A stretch of DNA of 64,000 nt, taken from Streptomyces bikiniensis. Lineage in GTDB: Bacteria; Actinomycetota; Actinomycetes; Streptomycetales; Streptomycetaceae. The stretch spans positions 31,097-95,096 of the forward strand of contig JNWL01000019.1 in assembly GCA_000716465.1 (NCBI GenBank), in the 5' to 3' direction. Position numbers and translations under genes: made by a program. Each line of letters opens with the position of its first letter. Positions within the stretch are counted from its first letter, which is position 1. Positions 44,623 to 53,350 of the stretch are shown here, one piece after another. A model generated the notes under the pieces. That model saw nothing but the letters and a program-made list of their open reading frames with translations. It had not been told where the DNA came from and did no database searches.

Positions 44623-45879
44623 CTAGAGGGCCGAGCCGGCCTTCCACTCCGACCAGCTCATGTTCCAGCCGTTGAGGCCGTTGCTGGGGGCGATCGTCTT
44701 GTCCTTGGAGTTCTTGACGATCACGACGTCGCCGATGAGCGAGTGGTCGTAGAACCAGGCGGCCGTCTGGTTGGGGTCGCCGGCGCCCTTGACGTCGTTG
44801 AGGCCCACGCAGCCGTGGCTGGTGTTCGAGGAGCCGAAGATCGAGTCCGGACCCCAGTAGTTGCCGTGGATGAAGGTGCCCGAGCTGGACAGGCGCATGG
44901 CGTGCGGCACGTCCTTGATGTCGTACTCGCCCTTGCCGTCGTCGTCGGTGAAGCCGACGGTGGCGCCGTTCATCCGGGTCTCCTTGAACTTCTCAGAGAT
45001 CACCATCTGACCGTTGTAGGTCGGGTTCTCCGGGGAGCCGGCGGAGATCGGGATGGTCTTGACCGTCTTGCCGTCCTGCTTGACCGTCATGGTCTTGGTG
45101 GCGACGTCGACGGTGGAGACCTGGTTGCGGCCGATCTTGAAGGTGACGGTCTTCTGCTGGACGCCGTAGACGCCCTCGGCGCCCTCGACCCCGTCGAGGT
45201 CCAGCTTCAGCGTGACGGTCGAGCCCTCGGTCCAGTACGCGTCGGGGCGGAAGTCGATCCGCTGGGGGCTGAACCAGTGGCCGACGACCTCCTGGCCGGA
45301 GCTGGAGGTGACGGTGATGCCGCTCTGGACGGCCTTCTTGTCGGTGATCGCCTTGTTGAAGTTGATCGAGACCGGCATGCCGACGCCGACGGTCGAGCCG
45401 TCCTCGGGCGTGAAGTTGCCGATGAAGCTGTTGGCCTGCGAGACGGTGGTGAAGGAGGAGTTCTCGTGGGCCTCCAGGCCGGCCGCGTCCGCCGCGGTGG
45501 CGGTGATCCTGTAGACCGTGGCGCGCTTGAGCGGGCCGGTCGGCTTCCAGCTGAGGCCGTCGGCCGCTATCTCGCCCTTGACGGCCGTGCCCTCGGCGGA
45601 GGTCATGACGACCTCGGTGAGCTTGCCGTCGGCGACGGTGACCTTGGCGTCGTTGTTGATGGAGGCGTTCTGCGCGCCGTTCTCCGGCGAGATCGTGATC
45701 CGGGCCTTGGAGGTCTTCTGCGCCGCCGCCTCGTCGACCTGCTCCTGCGACTGCGGGGTCGCGGTTCCGGAGGCGCCGCTGCCGCCCTTGTCGCCGTCGT
45801 CGCACGCCGAGAGCACCAACACACCGCTGAGCAGGGCAGCCGCGGCCGCCAGGCTCCTGCGGCGCTTGCCGTCCGTCAT
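44623..45879 (-). CDS. L,D-transpeptidase lipoprotein (YkuD, Ig-like domains)
   Basis: 418-residue lipoprotein. Lipobox LVLSAC near residue 26. Two bacterial Ig-like domains (ARITISPENGAQNASINNDA and SFIGNFTPEDGSTVGVG regions) precede the YkuD domain (about 250-375) with HGNYWGPDSIFGSSNTSHGC VGL-type active site (catalytic His and Cys). It makes 3-3 peptidoglycan cross-links and matches actinobacterial Ldt architecture. The start MTDGKRRRSL at 45879 is preferred: GGAGAAG lies nine bases upstream; ATG 45894 has no ribosome site. Confidence 0.93.
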   Translation of the reverse strand: MTDGKRRRSLAAAAALLSGVLVLSACDDGDKGGSGASGTATPQSQEQVDEAAAQKTSKARITISPENGAQNASINNDAKVTVADGKLTEVVMTSAEGTAVKGEIAADGLSWKPTGPLKRATVYRITATAADAAGLEAHENSSFTTVSQANSFIGNFTPEDGSTVGVGMPVSINFNKAITDKKAVQSGITVTSSSGQEVVGHWFSPQRIDFRPDAYWTEGSTVTLKLDLDGVEGAEGVYGVQQKTVTFKIGRNQVSTVDVATKTMTVKQDGKTVKTIPISAGSPENPTYNGQMVISEKFKETRMNGATVGFTDDDGKGEYDIKDVPHAMRLSSSGTFIHGNYWGPDSIFGSSNTSHGCVGLNDVKGAGDPNQTAAWFYDHSLIGDVVIVKNSKDKTIAPSNGLNGWNMSWSEWKAGSAL

Positions 45880-46087
45880 CACACGCTTCTCCATCGTCGC
45901 CGATTCCCTGTGCACGCTTGCTTCCCTACCCATGACAACCCGTTCGGTTCGGGAACCGTACGGTTTGTGGGGAACACCACTGATCGACACGCACGGGCGG
46001 AGCGTTCGGTTCCCCACCGGGCGCCCGGTGTCGCGGGAAGGCCCCGGGACGGTGTCCCGGGGCCCGCGGGCGGGCAGGACACCGGCC

Positions 46088-46441
46088 TCAGGGGCGGTCG
46101 TCTTCGTCTTCCTCCGCCCCATCTTCCTCCCCGAGGTCCCATTCCAGCGCATCGGGGTCGTACTCGATCTCCTCGCTGCTCCAGGACGCCTGGACCATCT
46201 CGATGCCGGGGACGTCGCGGATCAGGTCGAAGGGTTCGACGAGGTACGCGAGGGCCTCGGCGCCGTCCTCGCGCGCGGCGGCGCGGGCGTGCGTCCGCTC
46301 CTCCTCGGGCATGAACTCGTCGGCGTCGATCCGGGCCTCGGCGGCCGCGGCCAGTTCGGCCGGTCCGTCGATCTCCAGGACCACATCGACGCGAAGGCGT
46401 ACATAGCGCGTGGTGTCACGCGTGGTGTCGGAAGTGCTCAT
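46088..46441 (-). CDS. Acidic hypothetical protein
   Basis: 117-residue, highly acidic protein (ends GEEDGAEEDEDDRP). Blocks TTRYVRLRVDVVLEIDGPAEL, PEEERTHARAAAREDGAEAL and DLIRDVPGIEMVQASWSSEE suggest a compact alpha/beta domain of about 90 residues. No signal peptide or membrane helix. ATG 46441 gives the cleanest start. I do not recognise the family. Divergent from the LAETG protein gene. Confidence 0.7.
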   Translation of the reverse strand: MSTSDTTRDTTRYVRLRVDVVLEIDGPAELAAAAEARIDADEFMPEEERTHARAAAREDGAEALAYLVEPFDLIRDVPGIEMVQASWSSEEIEYDPDALEWDLGEEDGAEEDEDDRP

Positions 46442-46552
46442 GGTGCGGAGCGTAGGGGTCCGGAGGGCCTCGGCTTTCCCGCGACCCGCTGTGTTCATTA
46501 GCATCGGCACGCCGACCGATTCACGGTTTCCGCAAGGAGGATCGAAATCTCC

Positions 46553-46825
46553 GTGTCCGCCGCCCGTCGCCTCCTGCTGACCGCCGCCGTCGCCGGAACG
46601 CTGCTGTGCGCCCTGTGGTTCGTACCGTCCGCGAACGCCGCCGACCAGTGGGGCGGTGGGGTGCGGGTCGGGGTGGGCGGGAGCGGTCCCGCCGCGCGCG
46701 ACGGGCGCCTCGCGGAGACCGGGGAGCGGGACACGGTGCCGTACCTGCTCGGCGGGACGGCGTTCCTGGCGGTCGGCGCGAGCTTCGTGGTCCTGGCGAT
46801 GCGCCGCCGGGGCCGGGCCTCCTGA
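46553..46825 (+). CDS. Small secreted protein with LAETG sortase signal
   Basis: 90 residues: signal peptide (about 1-29, ends PSANA), a very short mature part (ADQWGGGVRVGVGGSGPAARDGR), the motif LAETG, a hydrophobic helix (VPYLLGGTAFLAVGASFVVLA) and RRRGRAS. LAXTG is the recognition motif of class E sortases, which anchor long chaplins in Streptomyces. The mature peptide is only about 35 residues, unusually small for an anchored protein. GTG start; AAGGAGG lies 13 bases upstream, somewhat far. Function unknown. Confidence 0.75.
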   Translation: MSAARRLLLTAAVAGTLLCALWFVPSANAADQWGGGVRVGVGGSGPAARDGRLAETGERDTVPYLLGGTAFLAVGASFVVLAMRRRGRAS

Positions 46826-46851
46826 ACCGCGTTCCCCCGTCGCGTACTTGT

Positions 46852-46903
46852 GCGTGAGGGCCCGCCCCCGCCGGAAACCTCCGGTGGGGTGGGGCCCTCA
46901 CGC
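46852..46903. terminator. Bidirectional terminator (LAETG gene / hutH)
   Basis: 12-bp perfect outer arms (GCGTGAGGGCCC and complement) with an inner imperfect GC stem, between convergent genes. Confidence 0.85.
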
Positions 46904-46917
46904 GCGCTCCAACGCCC

Positions 46918-48465
46918 TTACGCCAGCGGGCCGGTGACCGGCTCCACGGCGGCGACCACCCTTCCCTCGCGCACGAAGGCGTCGGCGGCGGCCAGGTCGG
47001 GGGCGAGGAAGCGGTCCGGGCCGGGGCCCTGGACGCCGGCCTCGCGCAGGGCGGTGATGACGGCCCGCGAGGCGGGGGCCGGGGTGAGGCCCGCACGGAG
47101 CTCGACGCCCCGGGTCGCGGCGTACAGCTCGACGGCGATGATCCGGGTGAGGTTGCCGATCGCGGTGCGCAGCTTGCGGGCGGCGGACCAGCCCATGGAG
47201 ACGTGGTCCTCCTGCATCGCGGAGGACGGGATGGAGTCGGCGGAGGCCGGGACGGCGAGCCGCTTCATCTCGCTGACCAGGGCGGCCTGCGTGTACTGGG
47301 CGATCATCAGGCCCGAGTCGACGCCGGCGTCCTCGGCGAGGAAGGGCGGCAGGCCGTGCGAGCGGTTCTTGTCGAGGAGCCGGTCGGTGCGGCGCTCGGC
47401 GATGGAGCCGAGGTCGGCGGCGGCGATCGCGAGGAAGTCGAGGACGTACGCGACGGGGGCGCCGTGGAAGTTGCCGTTGGAGCGCACCTCGCCGTTCGGC
47501 AGGACCACCGGGTTGTCGACGGCGGCGGCCAGCTCGCGCTCGGCGACGAGCCGGGCGTGGGCCAGGGTGTCGCGGCCGGCCCCGGCGACCTGCGGGGCGC
47601 AGCGGATCGAGTAGGCGTCCTGGACGCGGGGGGCCTCGCCGGCCTGGAAGTGGCCGGTGAGTCCGGAGCCCTTGAGCACGGCCAGCATGTTGGCGGCGGA
47701 GGCGGCCTGGCCGGGGTGGGGGCGGATGGCGTGCAGCTCGGGTTCGAGGACCTTCTCGGTGCCGAGGAGGGCTTCGAGGGAGAGCGCGGCGGTGACGTCG
47801 GCCGACTTGTAGAGGGTGTCGAGGTCGGCGAGGGCCATGACCAGCATGCCCAGCATGCCGTCGGTGCCGTTGAGGAGGGCGAGGCCCTCCTTCTCCTTGA
47901 GCTCGACGGGCGCGATGCCGTGCGCGGCGAGCAGCTCGCCGGCCGGGCGGACCTGCCCGTCGGGACCCTCGGCGTCGCCCTCGCCCATGAGCGCGAGGGC
48001 GCAGTGGGAGAGCGGGGCGAGGTCGCCGGAGCAGCCGAGGGAGCCGTACTCGTGCACGACCGGGGTGATGCCGGCGTTGAGGACGTCGGCCATGGTGCGG
48101 GCGACCTCGGGGCGGACGCCGGTGCGGCCGGAGGCGAGGGTCTTCAGGCGCAGGAACATCAGGGCGCGCACGACCTCGCGCTCGACGCGGGGGCCCATGC
48201 CGGCGGCGTGCGAGCGCACGATGTTGCGCTGGAGCCGGGCGCGGAGCTCGTGGCCGATGTGCCGGGTGGCGAGGGCCCCGAAGCCGGTGGAGACCCCGTA
48301 GACGGGCTCGGGCTTGGCGGCGAGGGCGTCGACGACCTCCCGGGCGGCGGCGAGGGCCTGCACGGCCTCGGTCGACAGCTCGACGCGGGCGCCGTGGCGG
48401 GCGACGTCGACGACGTCCTGCGGGGTCGTGCCGGACGTGCCGAGGACGACTGTCTGCATATCCAT
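46918..48465 (-). CDS. hutH: Histidine ammonia-lyase
   Basis: 515-residue enzyme converting histidine to urocanate and ammonia, the first step of the Hut pathway. The prosthetic MIO group forms from three consecutive residues at 145-147 in EYGSLGCSGDLAPLSH, here Cys-Ser-Gly instead of the usual Ala-Ser-Gly. Other blocks: VYGVSTGFG with the catalytic Tyr, PEPVYG, NGTDGML, QDAYSIRCAPQV, NFHGAPVAY. Length normal. ATG 48465 chosen (MDMQTVVLG); ATG 48459 is possible. No other hut genes are nearby. Confidence 0.95.
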   Translation of the reverse strand: MDMQTVVLGTSGTTPQDVVDVARHGARVELSTEAVQALAAAREVVDALAAKPEPVYGVSTGFGALATRHIGHELRARLQRNIVRSHAAGMGPRVEREVVRALMFLRLKTLASGRTGVRPEVARTMADVLNAGITPVVHEYGSLGCSGDLAPLSHCALALMGEGDAEGPDGQVRPAGELLAAHGIAPVELKEKEGLALLNGTDGMLGMLVMALADLDTLYKSADVTAALSLEALLGTEKVLEPELHAIRPHPGQAASAANMLAVLKGSGLTGHFQAGEAPRVQDAYSIRCAPQVAGAGRDTLAHARLVAERELAAAVDNPVVLPNGEVRSNGNFHGAPVAYVLDFLAIAAADLGSIAERRTDRLLDKNRSHGLPPFLAEDAGVDSGLMIAQYTQAALVSEMKRLAVPASADSIPSSAMQEDHVSMGWSAARKLRTAIGNLTRIIAVELYAATRGVELRAGLTPAPASRAVITALREAGVQGPGPDRFLAPDLAAADAFVREGRVVAAVEPVTGPLA

Positions 48466-48515
48466 ATTCAGCACCCTACGGATTGAAGACCGACCTGTCA
48501 CTAGGGGACCTCGTC

Positions 48516-48552
48516 ACCGGCCCGGCCGGGGGTCGTCCCTTACCGGGCCGGT
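48516..48552. terminator. Terminator-like hairpin upstream of hutH
   Basis: Perfect 10-bp arms (48516-48525, 48543-48552) around 17 nt, between the hutH start and the end of the diguanylate cyclase gene. Confidence 0.6.
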
Positions 48553-48720
48553 GCCGCCGGCGCTTCCGCTTCCGGTGCCGCCGGCGCTTCCGCTTCCGGT
48601 GCCGCCGGGGCCGCCGCTCCCGTCTCCGGTGCCGGTGCCGCCGGTACCTTCGCTTTCGGCGCCGCCGGTGCCGGCGCTCCCGTCTCCGGTGCCGGTGCCG
48701 GTGCCGGTGCGGCTTCCGTT
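48550..48720. repeat. Low-complexity tandem repeats (24-bp unit and derivatives)
   Basis: A 24-bp unit beginning GGTGCCGCCGG occurs twice exactly (48550-48573, 48574-48597) and then in shortened or altered forms. On the minus strand, in a frame different from the upstream cyclase gene, it would read as GSGSAGGT-type repeats. No convincing gene. Confidence 0.75.
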
Positions 48721-48779
48721 CCCGCCGGGCCGGGTCGCCACGGCCGGGCCCGTCACCCGCCGGGCCCCGTACGGCCCGC

Positions 48780-50087
48780 TCACCGGTCCGCCGACGGGGG
48801 CTCCTCGGGCCGGAGGGCCGTTTCCGTGGGCTCCTCGCCCGGGGGCTCCACGGGCCAGGCCGCGACGGGCCCGGGGGACTCCGGGGCCCGCCCCGGGCCG
48901 GGACCGGGGCCGGAGTCGGGGCCCGGGTCCGGGTCCGGTGGTCCGGGCTCCGTCGCCCCCGGCTCCGGCAGTTCCACCGTCGGCGCGTCGCGGAAGCGGC
49001 GGCGGTCGCGGGCGCCCGGCGGCGCGTCCGCGAGGCGCACGACCGTGCCGTCGCGCCCCGCCACCACCGGCTTCGCCGAGCGGCCCGCCTTGGCCTGGTA
49101 CTGGGCGGCGTCCGCGAGCCGGAAGAGGCGGCGGGCCGACTTGAGGGGCCCGATGGGGTCGCCCGTGGACGCCACCCCGCAGGCCACGCCCTCGCCCAGT
49201 TCCAGCTCCGCCGCCCGTACGCACAGCTCCTCGGCGACCGCGACCACCTCGTCCGCCGCCGGGCCGACCGTCAGGAGGCAGAACTCGTCGCCGCCGAGGC
49301 GGGCCGCGAGCGCGCCGGGGAGCCGGGCGCCGCAGCGGGAGAGGACGGAGCCGAAGCGTTCGAGGAGGCGGTCGCCGACCGCGTGCCCGTGGGTGTCGTT
49401 GACCCGCTTGAGGCCGTTGAGGTCGCAGACCACCAGGCTCACCACGGAGCCGTCCGCGCGGTAGCGCTCGACGGCCTCGTCCAGACGGGTGTCGACGGCC
49501 CGCCGGTTGGCCAGGCCGGTCAGGGGATCGGTGAAGGCGAGCTTGCGGACCTCCTCCAGGCGCTCGGCCTGGGCGATGCCCGCCGCGACGACCGCCGCGA
49601 GGACGGTCGCGAAGCTCGCGTCCGCGCTGGTGAAAGGTTTCGCCTCGGGCGGCCTGGCCACGTACAGCTCGCCCCAGGCCCGCCCGTGGAGCACGATCGG
49701 GGCGACCACGCAGCAGCCCCGGCCGCGCCGCCGCAGACCGGTCACGCGGCCGGTCGGCACGGGGTCGGCGGCGGTCTCCACCCAGGCGTCGGGCTCGCCG
49801 CCGCCCGCCCACCGCTCGTGCAGGAACTCGGTGATCTCGGGGAACTGGTGGACCGGGTACGTCTCCGCGTCCGGGAACTCCTCCTCCCCCACGGCCCGCT
49901 CGCCGGCGTTCACCAGGACCTTGAGCCGTCCGTGGTCCCGCTCCCAGACGGACAGCGCGGCGAAGCTCCCGTCGAGCCCGTCGCGGGCCCCGAGCGCAGC
50001 CGCCCGCCAGAACTCCCGTGGAGTGTGCGCCGCCGCCATCGCCTGCGCCAGCGCCACTACGGCCCGCAGCCGCCCGTCCTCACCCAT
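48780..50087 (-). CDS. GAF-GGDEF diguanylate cyclase
   Basis: 435-residue protein making the second messenger c-di-GMP, which in Streptomyces holds the regulator BldD in its active dimer and so delays development. GAF domain about 25-170. GGDEF domain about 183-340: FTDPLTGLANRRA, CDLNGLKRVNDTHGHAVGD, and an intact active site GGDEF at 265-269. The inhibitory RxxD site five residues upstream is absent (LPGAL there). A long Pro/Gly/Asp-rich tail follows. From memory this is the counterpart of the S. coelicolor protein next to hutH (CdgE-type). Confidence 0.92.
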   Translation of the reverse strand: MGEDGRLRAVVALAQAMAAAHTPREFWRAAALGARDGLDGSFAALSVWERDHGRLKVLVNAGERAVGEEEFPDAETYPVHQFPEITEFLHERWAGGGEPDAWVETAADPVPTGRVTGLRRRGRGCCVVAPIVLHGRAWGELYVARPPEAKPFTSADASFATVLAAVVAAGIAQAERLEEVRKLAFTDPLTGLANRRAVDTRLDEAVERYRADGSVVSLVVCDLNGLKRVNDTHGHAVGDRLLERFGSVLSRCGARLPGALAARLGGDEFCLLTVGPAADEVVAVAEELCVRAAELELGEGVACGVASTGDPIGPLKSARRLFRLADAAQYQAKAGRSAKPVVAGRDGTVVRLADAPPGARDRRRFRDAPTVELPEPGATEPGPPDPDPGPDSGPGPGPGRAPESPGPVAAWPVEPPGEEPTETALRPEEPPSADR

Positions 50088-50192
50088 TCCTCCAGCTTAG
50101 GGAGGTTTGATCCGTTTTCCCCTCCGGGACGTCACGGAAAGTGACCCGTCGGGCCGATCGGTACCGGGCGAACCGGTACCGGGCGAGCCGGC

Positions 50193-50981
50193 TCACTCCC
50201 CCGGCCACTCCGGCTTCCGCTTCTCGTTGAAGGCCGCCACGCCCTCGGCCCGGTCGCCCGAGAAGGCCACCGAGCGCCAGGCCGCATCCTCGATCTCCAG
50301 GCCCGCCCGCAGGTCCAGTCCCTGGCCGAGCCGCATGGCCTTCTTCGCGGCGCGCAGGCCCACCGGCGAGTTCGCCGCGATCCGCCCGGCCAGCTCCAGG
50401 GCCTCCGTGCGCGCGTCCTCCGCCAGGAGGTCCACCAGACCGAGCTCGCGGGCCTCGGCGGCCTCCACCCGGCGGGCCGTGAAGACCAGCTCGGCGGCGC
50501 GGGCCGCGCCCACCCGGCGCGGAAGGAGCTGCGTACCGCCGCCGCCGGGGATGACGCCCACGGAGACCTCGGGCAGGCCGACGACGGCGGTCGCGTCGGC
50601 CACGATCACGTCGCAGGCGAGCGCCAGCTCGAAGCCGCCGCCGAGGGCGAAGCCGTGCACGGCGGCGACGGTCGGCATGGGCAGTTCCAGGACGCCGGTG
50701 TAGGCGGCGCGGGCGGTCGGGCGCTGGCGGACCAGCTCGGCGTCGGTGAAGGAGTTGCGCTCCTTGAGGTCGGCGCCGACGCAGAAGGCGCGGTCGTTCG
50801 AGGAGGTGAGGACGGTGACGCGGACGGCGGCGTCGGCGGCGAGCGCGTCGCAGGCGGCCGCGAGGGAGCGGGCCATCTCGGAGGAGACGGCGTTCATCGC
50901 CCTGGGCCGGTCGAGGACCAGCTCGGCGACGTGCCCCTCCCGCCGGACCACCACGAACTCACCGAAACGCTGCTCGGACAT
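50193..50981 (-). CDS. Enoyl-CoA hydratase/isomerase family protein
   Basis: 262-residue crotonase-fold enzyme. Oxyanion-hole blocks AFCVGADLKER and HGFALGGGFELALACD, and the catalytic region LPEVSVGVIPGGGGTQLLPR with two acidic positions. It hydrates enoyl-CoAs in fatty-acid or branched-chain catabolism; the exact substrate is open. ATG 50981 preceded by GGGAGGG. It lies in a minus-strand series with cya and birA. Confidence 0.92.
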   Translation of the reverse strand: MSEQRFGEFVVVRREGHVAELVLDRPRAMNAVSSEMARSLAAACDALAADAAVRVTVLTSSNDRAFCVGADLKERNSFTDAELVRQRPTARAAYTGVLELPMPTVAAVHGFALGGGFELALACDVIVADATAVVGLPEVSVGVIPGGGGTQLLPRRVGAARAAELVFTARRVEAAEARELGLVDLLAEDARTEALELAGRIAANSPVGLRAAKKAMRLGQGLDLRAGLEIEDAAWRSVAFSGDRAEGVAAFNEKRKPEWPGE

Positions 50982-51050
50982 GACCGCACACCCTCCCACC
51001 AGCCGGCTCCGCCCGTTAACGGCTGTTAACCGGCGTTCACGGAGGAGATC

Positions 51051-52190
51051 CTAGGACGGACGGCGGCCCAGGAGCCAGGGTTCGATGACGCCGAGGCCGC
51101 GGACCGGGCGCTGCCACATCGGCTGGAGCGCGAAGCGGTACGCGGCGGGCGTGCGGCCCTCCTTCTCGGCGCGGGCCGCCTCCTCGGCCGCCTCCGCCTC
51201 CGAGACGGGCGCCTCGCCGGTCCTGGTCAGCTCCTTCGCGAAGGCGCTGTCGACCAGGACGGCGTCCTTCGGGGCTATCGAGGTGAGCCGGCTGGCCAGG
51301 TTCACGGTGGTGCCGAAGACGTCGCCCATCCGGGTCGTCACGGTGCCGAAGGCGATGCCGACGCGCAGTGCGGGCATCGTCTCGTCGTGGCCGAGGGTCT
51401 CGATCAGGCGCAGCGCGATCTCGGCGGCGATGCCGGCGTCGTCCGCCGCGTAGAGGACCTCGTCCCCGAGGGTCTTGATGAGCCGGCCGCCGTGCGCGGC
51501 GACGAGGTCGGCGCAGGTGGTCTCGAAGGCCTCGACCAGCTCGCCCAGCTCCTCCTCCTCCAGGCGGCGGGTGAGCCGGGTGAAGCCGACGAGGTCCGCG
51601 AAGCCGACGGCGAGCCGCCGGTCGACCATCTCCTCGTCGTCGGCGGCCTGCACGACCCGGCCGGTGGCGGCGGCGAGCTGCCGGCGCCAGACGTAGATCA
51701 GGAACTCCTCCAGCTCGGGCAGGAGCAGCTCGACCAGGGGGTACGTGACCTCGGTGCGGGTCATGCCGGGCTCGGGCGGCTCGGTCAGGCCCTCCAGGAA
51801 GGAGTCGATCTGCCACTCGGCGAGCCGGGCGGTGGTCTGCCCGGTGGAGCGGGCGACCTGCACGGCCATCGGCTCGCTGAGCAGCCCGGCCTCGACGAGG
51901 CCCGCGAGCCGCCGCAGGGCGAGCACGTCGGCCTCGGTGAGCGCCTTGGCCTGCCCGATGTCCGCGAAGCCCATGGCGCGCCAGAAGCGGGAGGCCAGCT
52001 CCATGGAGACGCCGGCCGTGCGGGCGGCCTGGAAGGGGGTGTAGCGGCGGTCCGCGCCGAGGATGAGCTGTTCGAGGCGGATGGCGAGGGGGTCGTCGCT
52101 CGGTTCGGCCGTGTGGTCGACCTCGTGATGGGGGGTGGGGTACGCGGGAGGCTCGGGCGCTCCGCCCGAGTCCTCGTCGTCGACGGTCAC
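51051..52190 (-). CDS. cya: Class III adenylate cyclase
   Basis: 379-residue cytosolic cyclase making cAMP, needed for germination and development in S. coelicolor. The N-terminal half is a helical regulatory region (LGADRRYTPFQAARTAGVSM, LTEADVLALRRLAGLVEAG). The C-terminal catalytic domain (about 190-350) has metal Asp residues in VGFADLVGFTRLTRRL and IKTLGDEVLYAADD, then VGIAFGTVTTRMGDVFGTTV with the transition-state Asn/Arg in NLASRLTSIA. GTG start. Confidence 0.94.
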   Translation of the reverse strand: MTVDDEDSGGAPEPPAYPTPHHEVDHTAEPSDDPLAIRLEQLILGADRRYTPFQAARTAGVSMELASRFWRAMGFADIGQAKALTEADVLALRRLAGLVEAGLLSEPMAVQVARSTGQTTARLAEWQIDSFLEGLTEPPEPGMTRTEVTYPLVELLLPELEEFLIYVWRRQLAAATGRVVQAADDEEMVDRRLAVGFADLVGFTRLTRRLEEEELGELVEAFETTCADLVAAHGGRLIKTLGDEVLYAADDAGIAAEIALRLIETLGHDETMPALRVGIAFGTVTTRMGDVFGTTVNLASRLTSIAPKDAVLVDSAFAKELTRTGEAPVSEAEAAEEAARAEKEGRTPAAYRFALQPMWQRPVRGLGVIEPWLLGRRPS

Positions 52191-52361
52191 CGGCCGCCTC
52201 CTGCCCGTTCCCTGCCCACTTGCCCTGCCGATCTGTCGCCTGGATCGCGCTCCACGATACGACAGGTGTGGAATGGCTCACGCCCGGAAGGCGAGCCGCT
52301 CCGTCCTCCGCAGGGGTGAGGGAGCCGTTCCGGAACGGGTCCCCCGCCCCCTCCGGGCCCG

Positions 52362-53216
52362 TCAGACGTCCGGCGTCCGTACGTGGACGATGTCGCCCGC
52401 GCCCACCGCCTCCGTGCCGCCGCCCTCCGTGGCCACCACCAGGCGCCCGTCGCCGTCCAGGGCGATCGCCTCGCCCTCCAGGGTCCGCTCGCCGGGCAGC
52501 TCGGCCCTGATCCGGCGGCCCAGGGTCGCGCAGCCGGCCGCATAGGCCTCCTGGAGCCCGGAGGCGGCGGGGTCGCCGCCCGCCCGCACCCACTCCCCGT
52601 ACCACTGCGCGAGGGAGCGCAGGACGGACCGCAGGAGGGTGTCGCGGTCGGTGGAGACCGCGCCGGCCAGGAGGAGGGACCCGGCGCCGGGGACGGGGAG
52701 TTCGTCCTCGCGGAGGGTGACGTTGAGGCCGAGGCCGACGACGACGCCGTCCGTCCCGGCCCGCTCGGCGAGGATGCCGCCGGCCTTGCGCTCCTCGCCG
52801 GCGACGGAAACGAGGAGGTCGTTGGGCCATTTGAGTGACATGTCGACGCCGGCGGCCTTCGCGAGGCCGGTCGCCGCCGCCACGCCCGTGAGCAGCGGGA
52901 GCCAGCCCCAGCGGTGGGCGGGCACGTCCGGCTTGAGCAGCACGGAGACGAAGATCCCGGAGCGGGCGGGGGCGGTCCAGGTGCGGTCGAGGCGGCCCCG
53001 GCCCGAGGTCTGTTCCTCGGCGACGAGGACCGCGCCCTCGGGCAGGTCGCCGGCCCGGGCGGCGAGGTCGGTGTTGGTGGAACCCGTGGTGGGGACCACG
53101 TCGAGCGAGGTCCACAGTCCGTCGGGGAGGACGAGCGCGCGGCGCAGGGCCGTCTCGTTGAGCGGGGGCCGGTCGAGGTCGGACCAGCGTCCGCCGGAGC
53201 CTTGGGAGGACGTCAT
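52362..53216 (-). CDS. birA: Biotin-[carboxyl carrier protein] ligase
   Basis: 284-residue ligase attaching biotin to the carboxylase subunit encoded nearby (accA2). Conserved biotinyl-AMP loop GRGRLDRTWTAP; LKWPNDLLV and GGILAE in the active site; VVVGLGLNV; a C-terminal SH3-like domain. No N-terminal winged helix, so it is a mono-functional ligase rather than a BirA repressor. ATG start. Divergent from pccB with 134 bp between starts, a functional pairing. Confidence 0.95.
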   Translation of the reverse strand: MTSSQGSGGRWSDLDRPPLNETALRRALVLPDGLWTSLDVVPTTGSTNTDLAARAGDLPEGAVLVAEEQTSGRGRLDRTWTAPARSGIFVSVLLKPDVPAHRWGWLPLLTGVAAATGLAKAAGVDMSLKWPNDLLVSVAGEERKAGGILAERAGTDGVVVGLGLNVTLREDELPVPGAGSLLLAGAVSTDRDTLLRSVLRSLAQWYGEWVRAGGDPAASGLQEAYAAGCATLGRRIRAELPGERTLEGEAIALDGDGRLVVATEGGGTEAVGAGDIVHVRTPDV

Positions 53217-53350
53217 GCAAGCCAGAGTAGGTGTGGCAAAGACCGCAGTGCCGAACCGTATCGGCGTGGATACGCTACGGGTCAGTAGGGCAGCAGTAGC
53301 CCATTCGCAGTCAACGAACCCCCCGTGACCAGGCAGGGAGCCGCATCCCG

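Larger units (their letters stand above)
48466..48779. other. Intergenic stretch between hutH and diguanylate cyclase
   Basis: Contains the hutH promoter region, the hairpin and the low-complexity repeat. No gene supported. Confidence 0.5.

Noticed and set aside
48483..50144. Long plus-strand frame antisense to the diguanylate cyclase
   Set aside because: Arg-rich shadow of the GAF-GGDEF gene and repeats.
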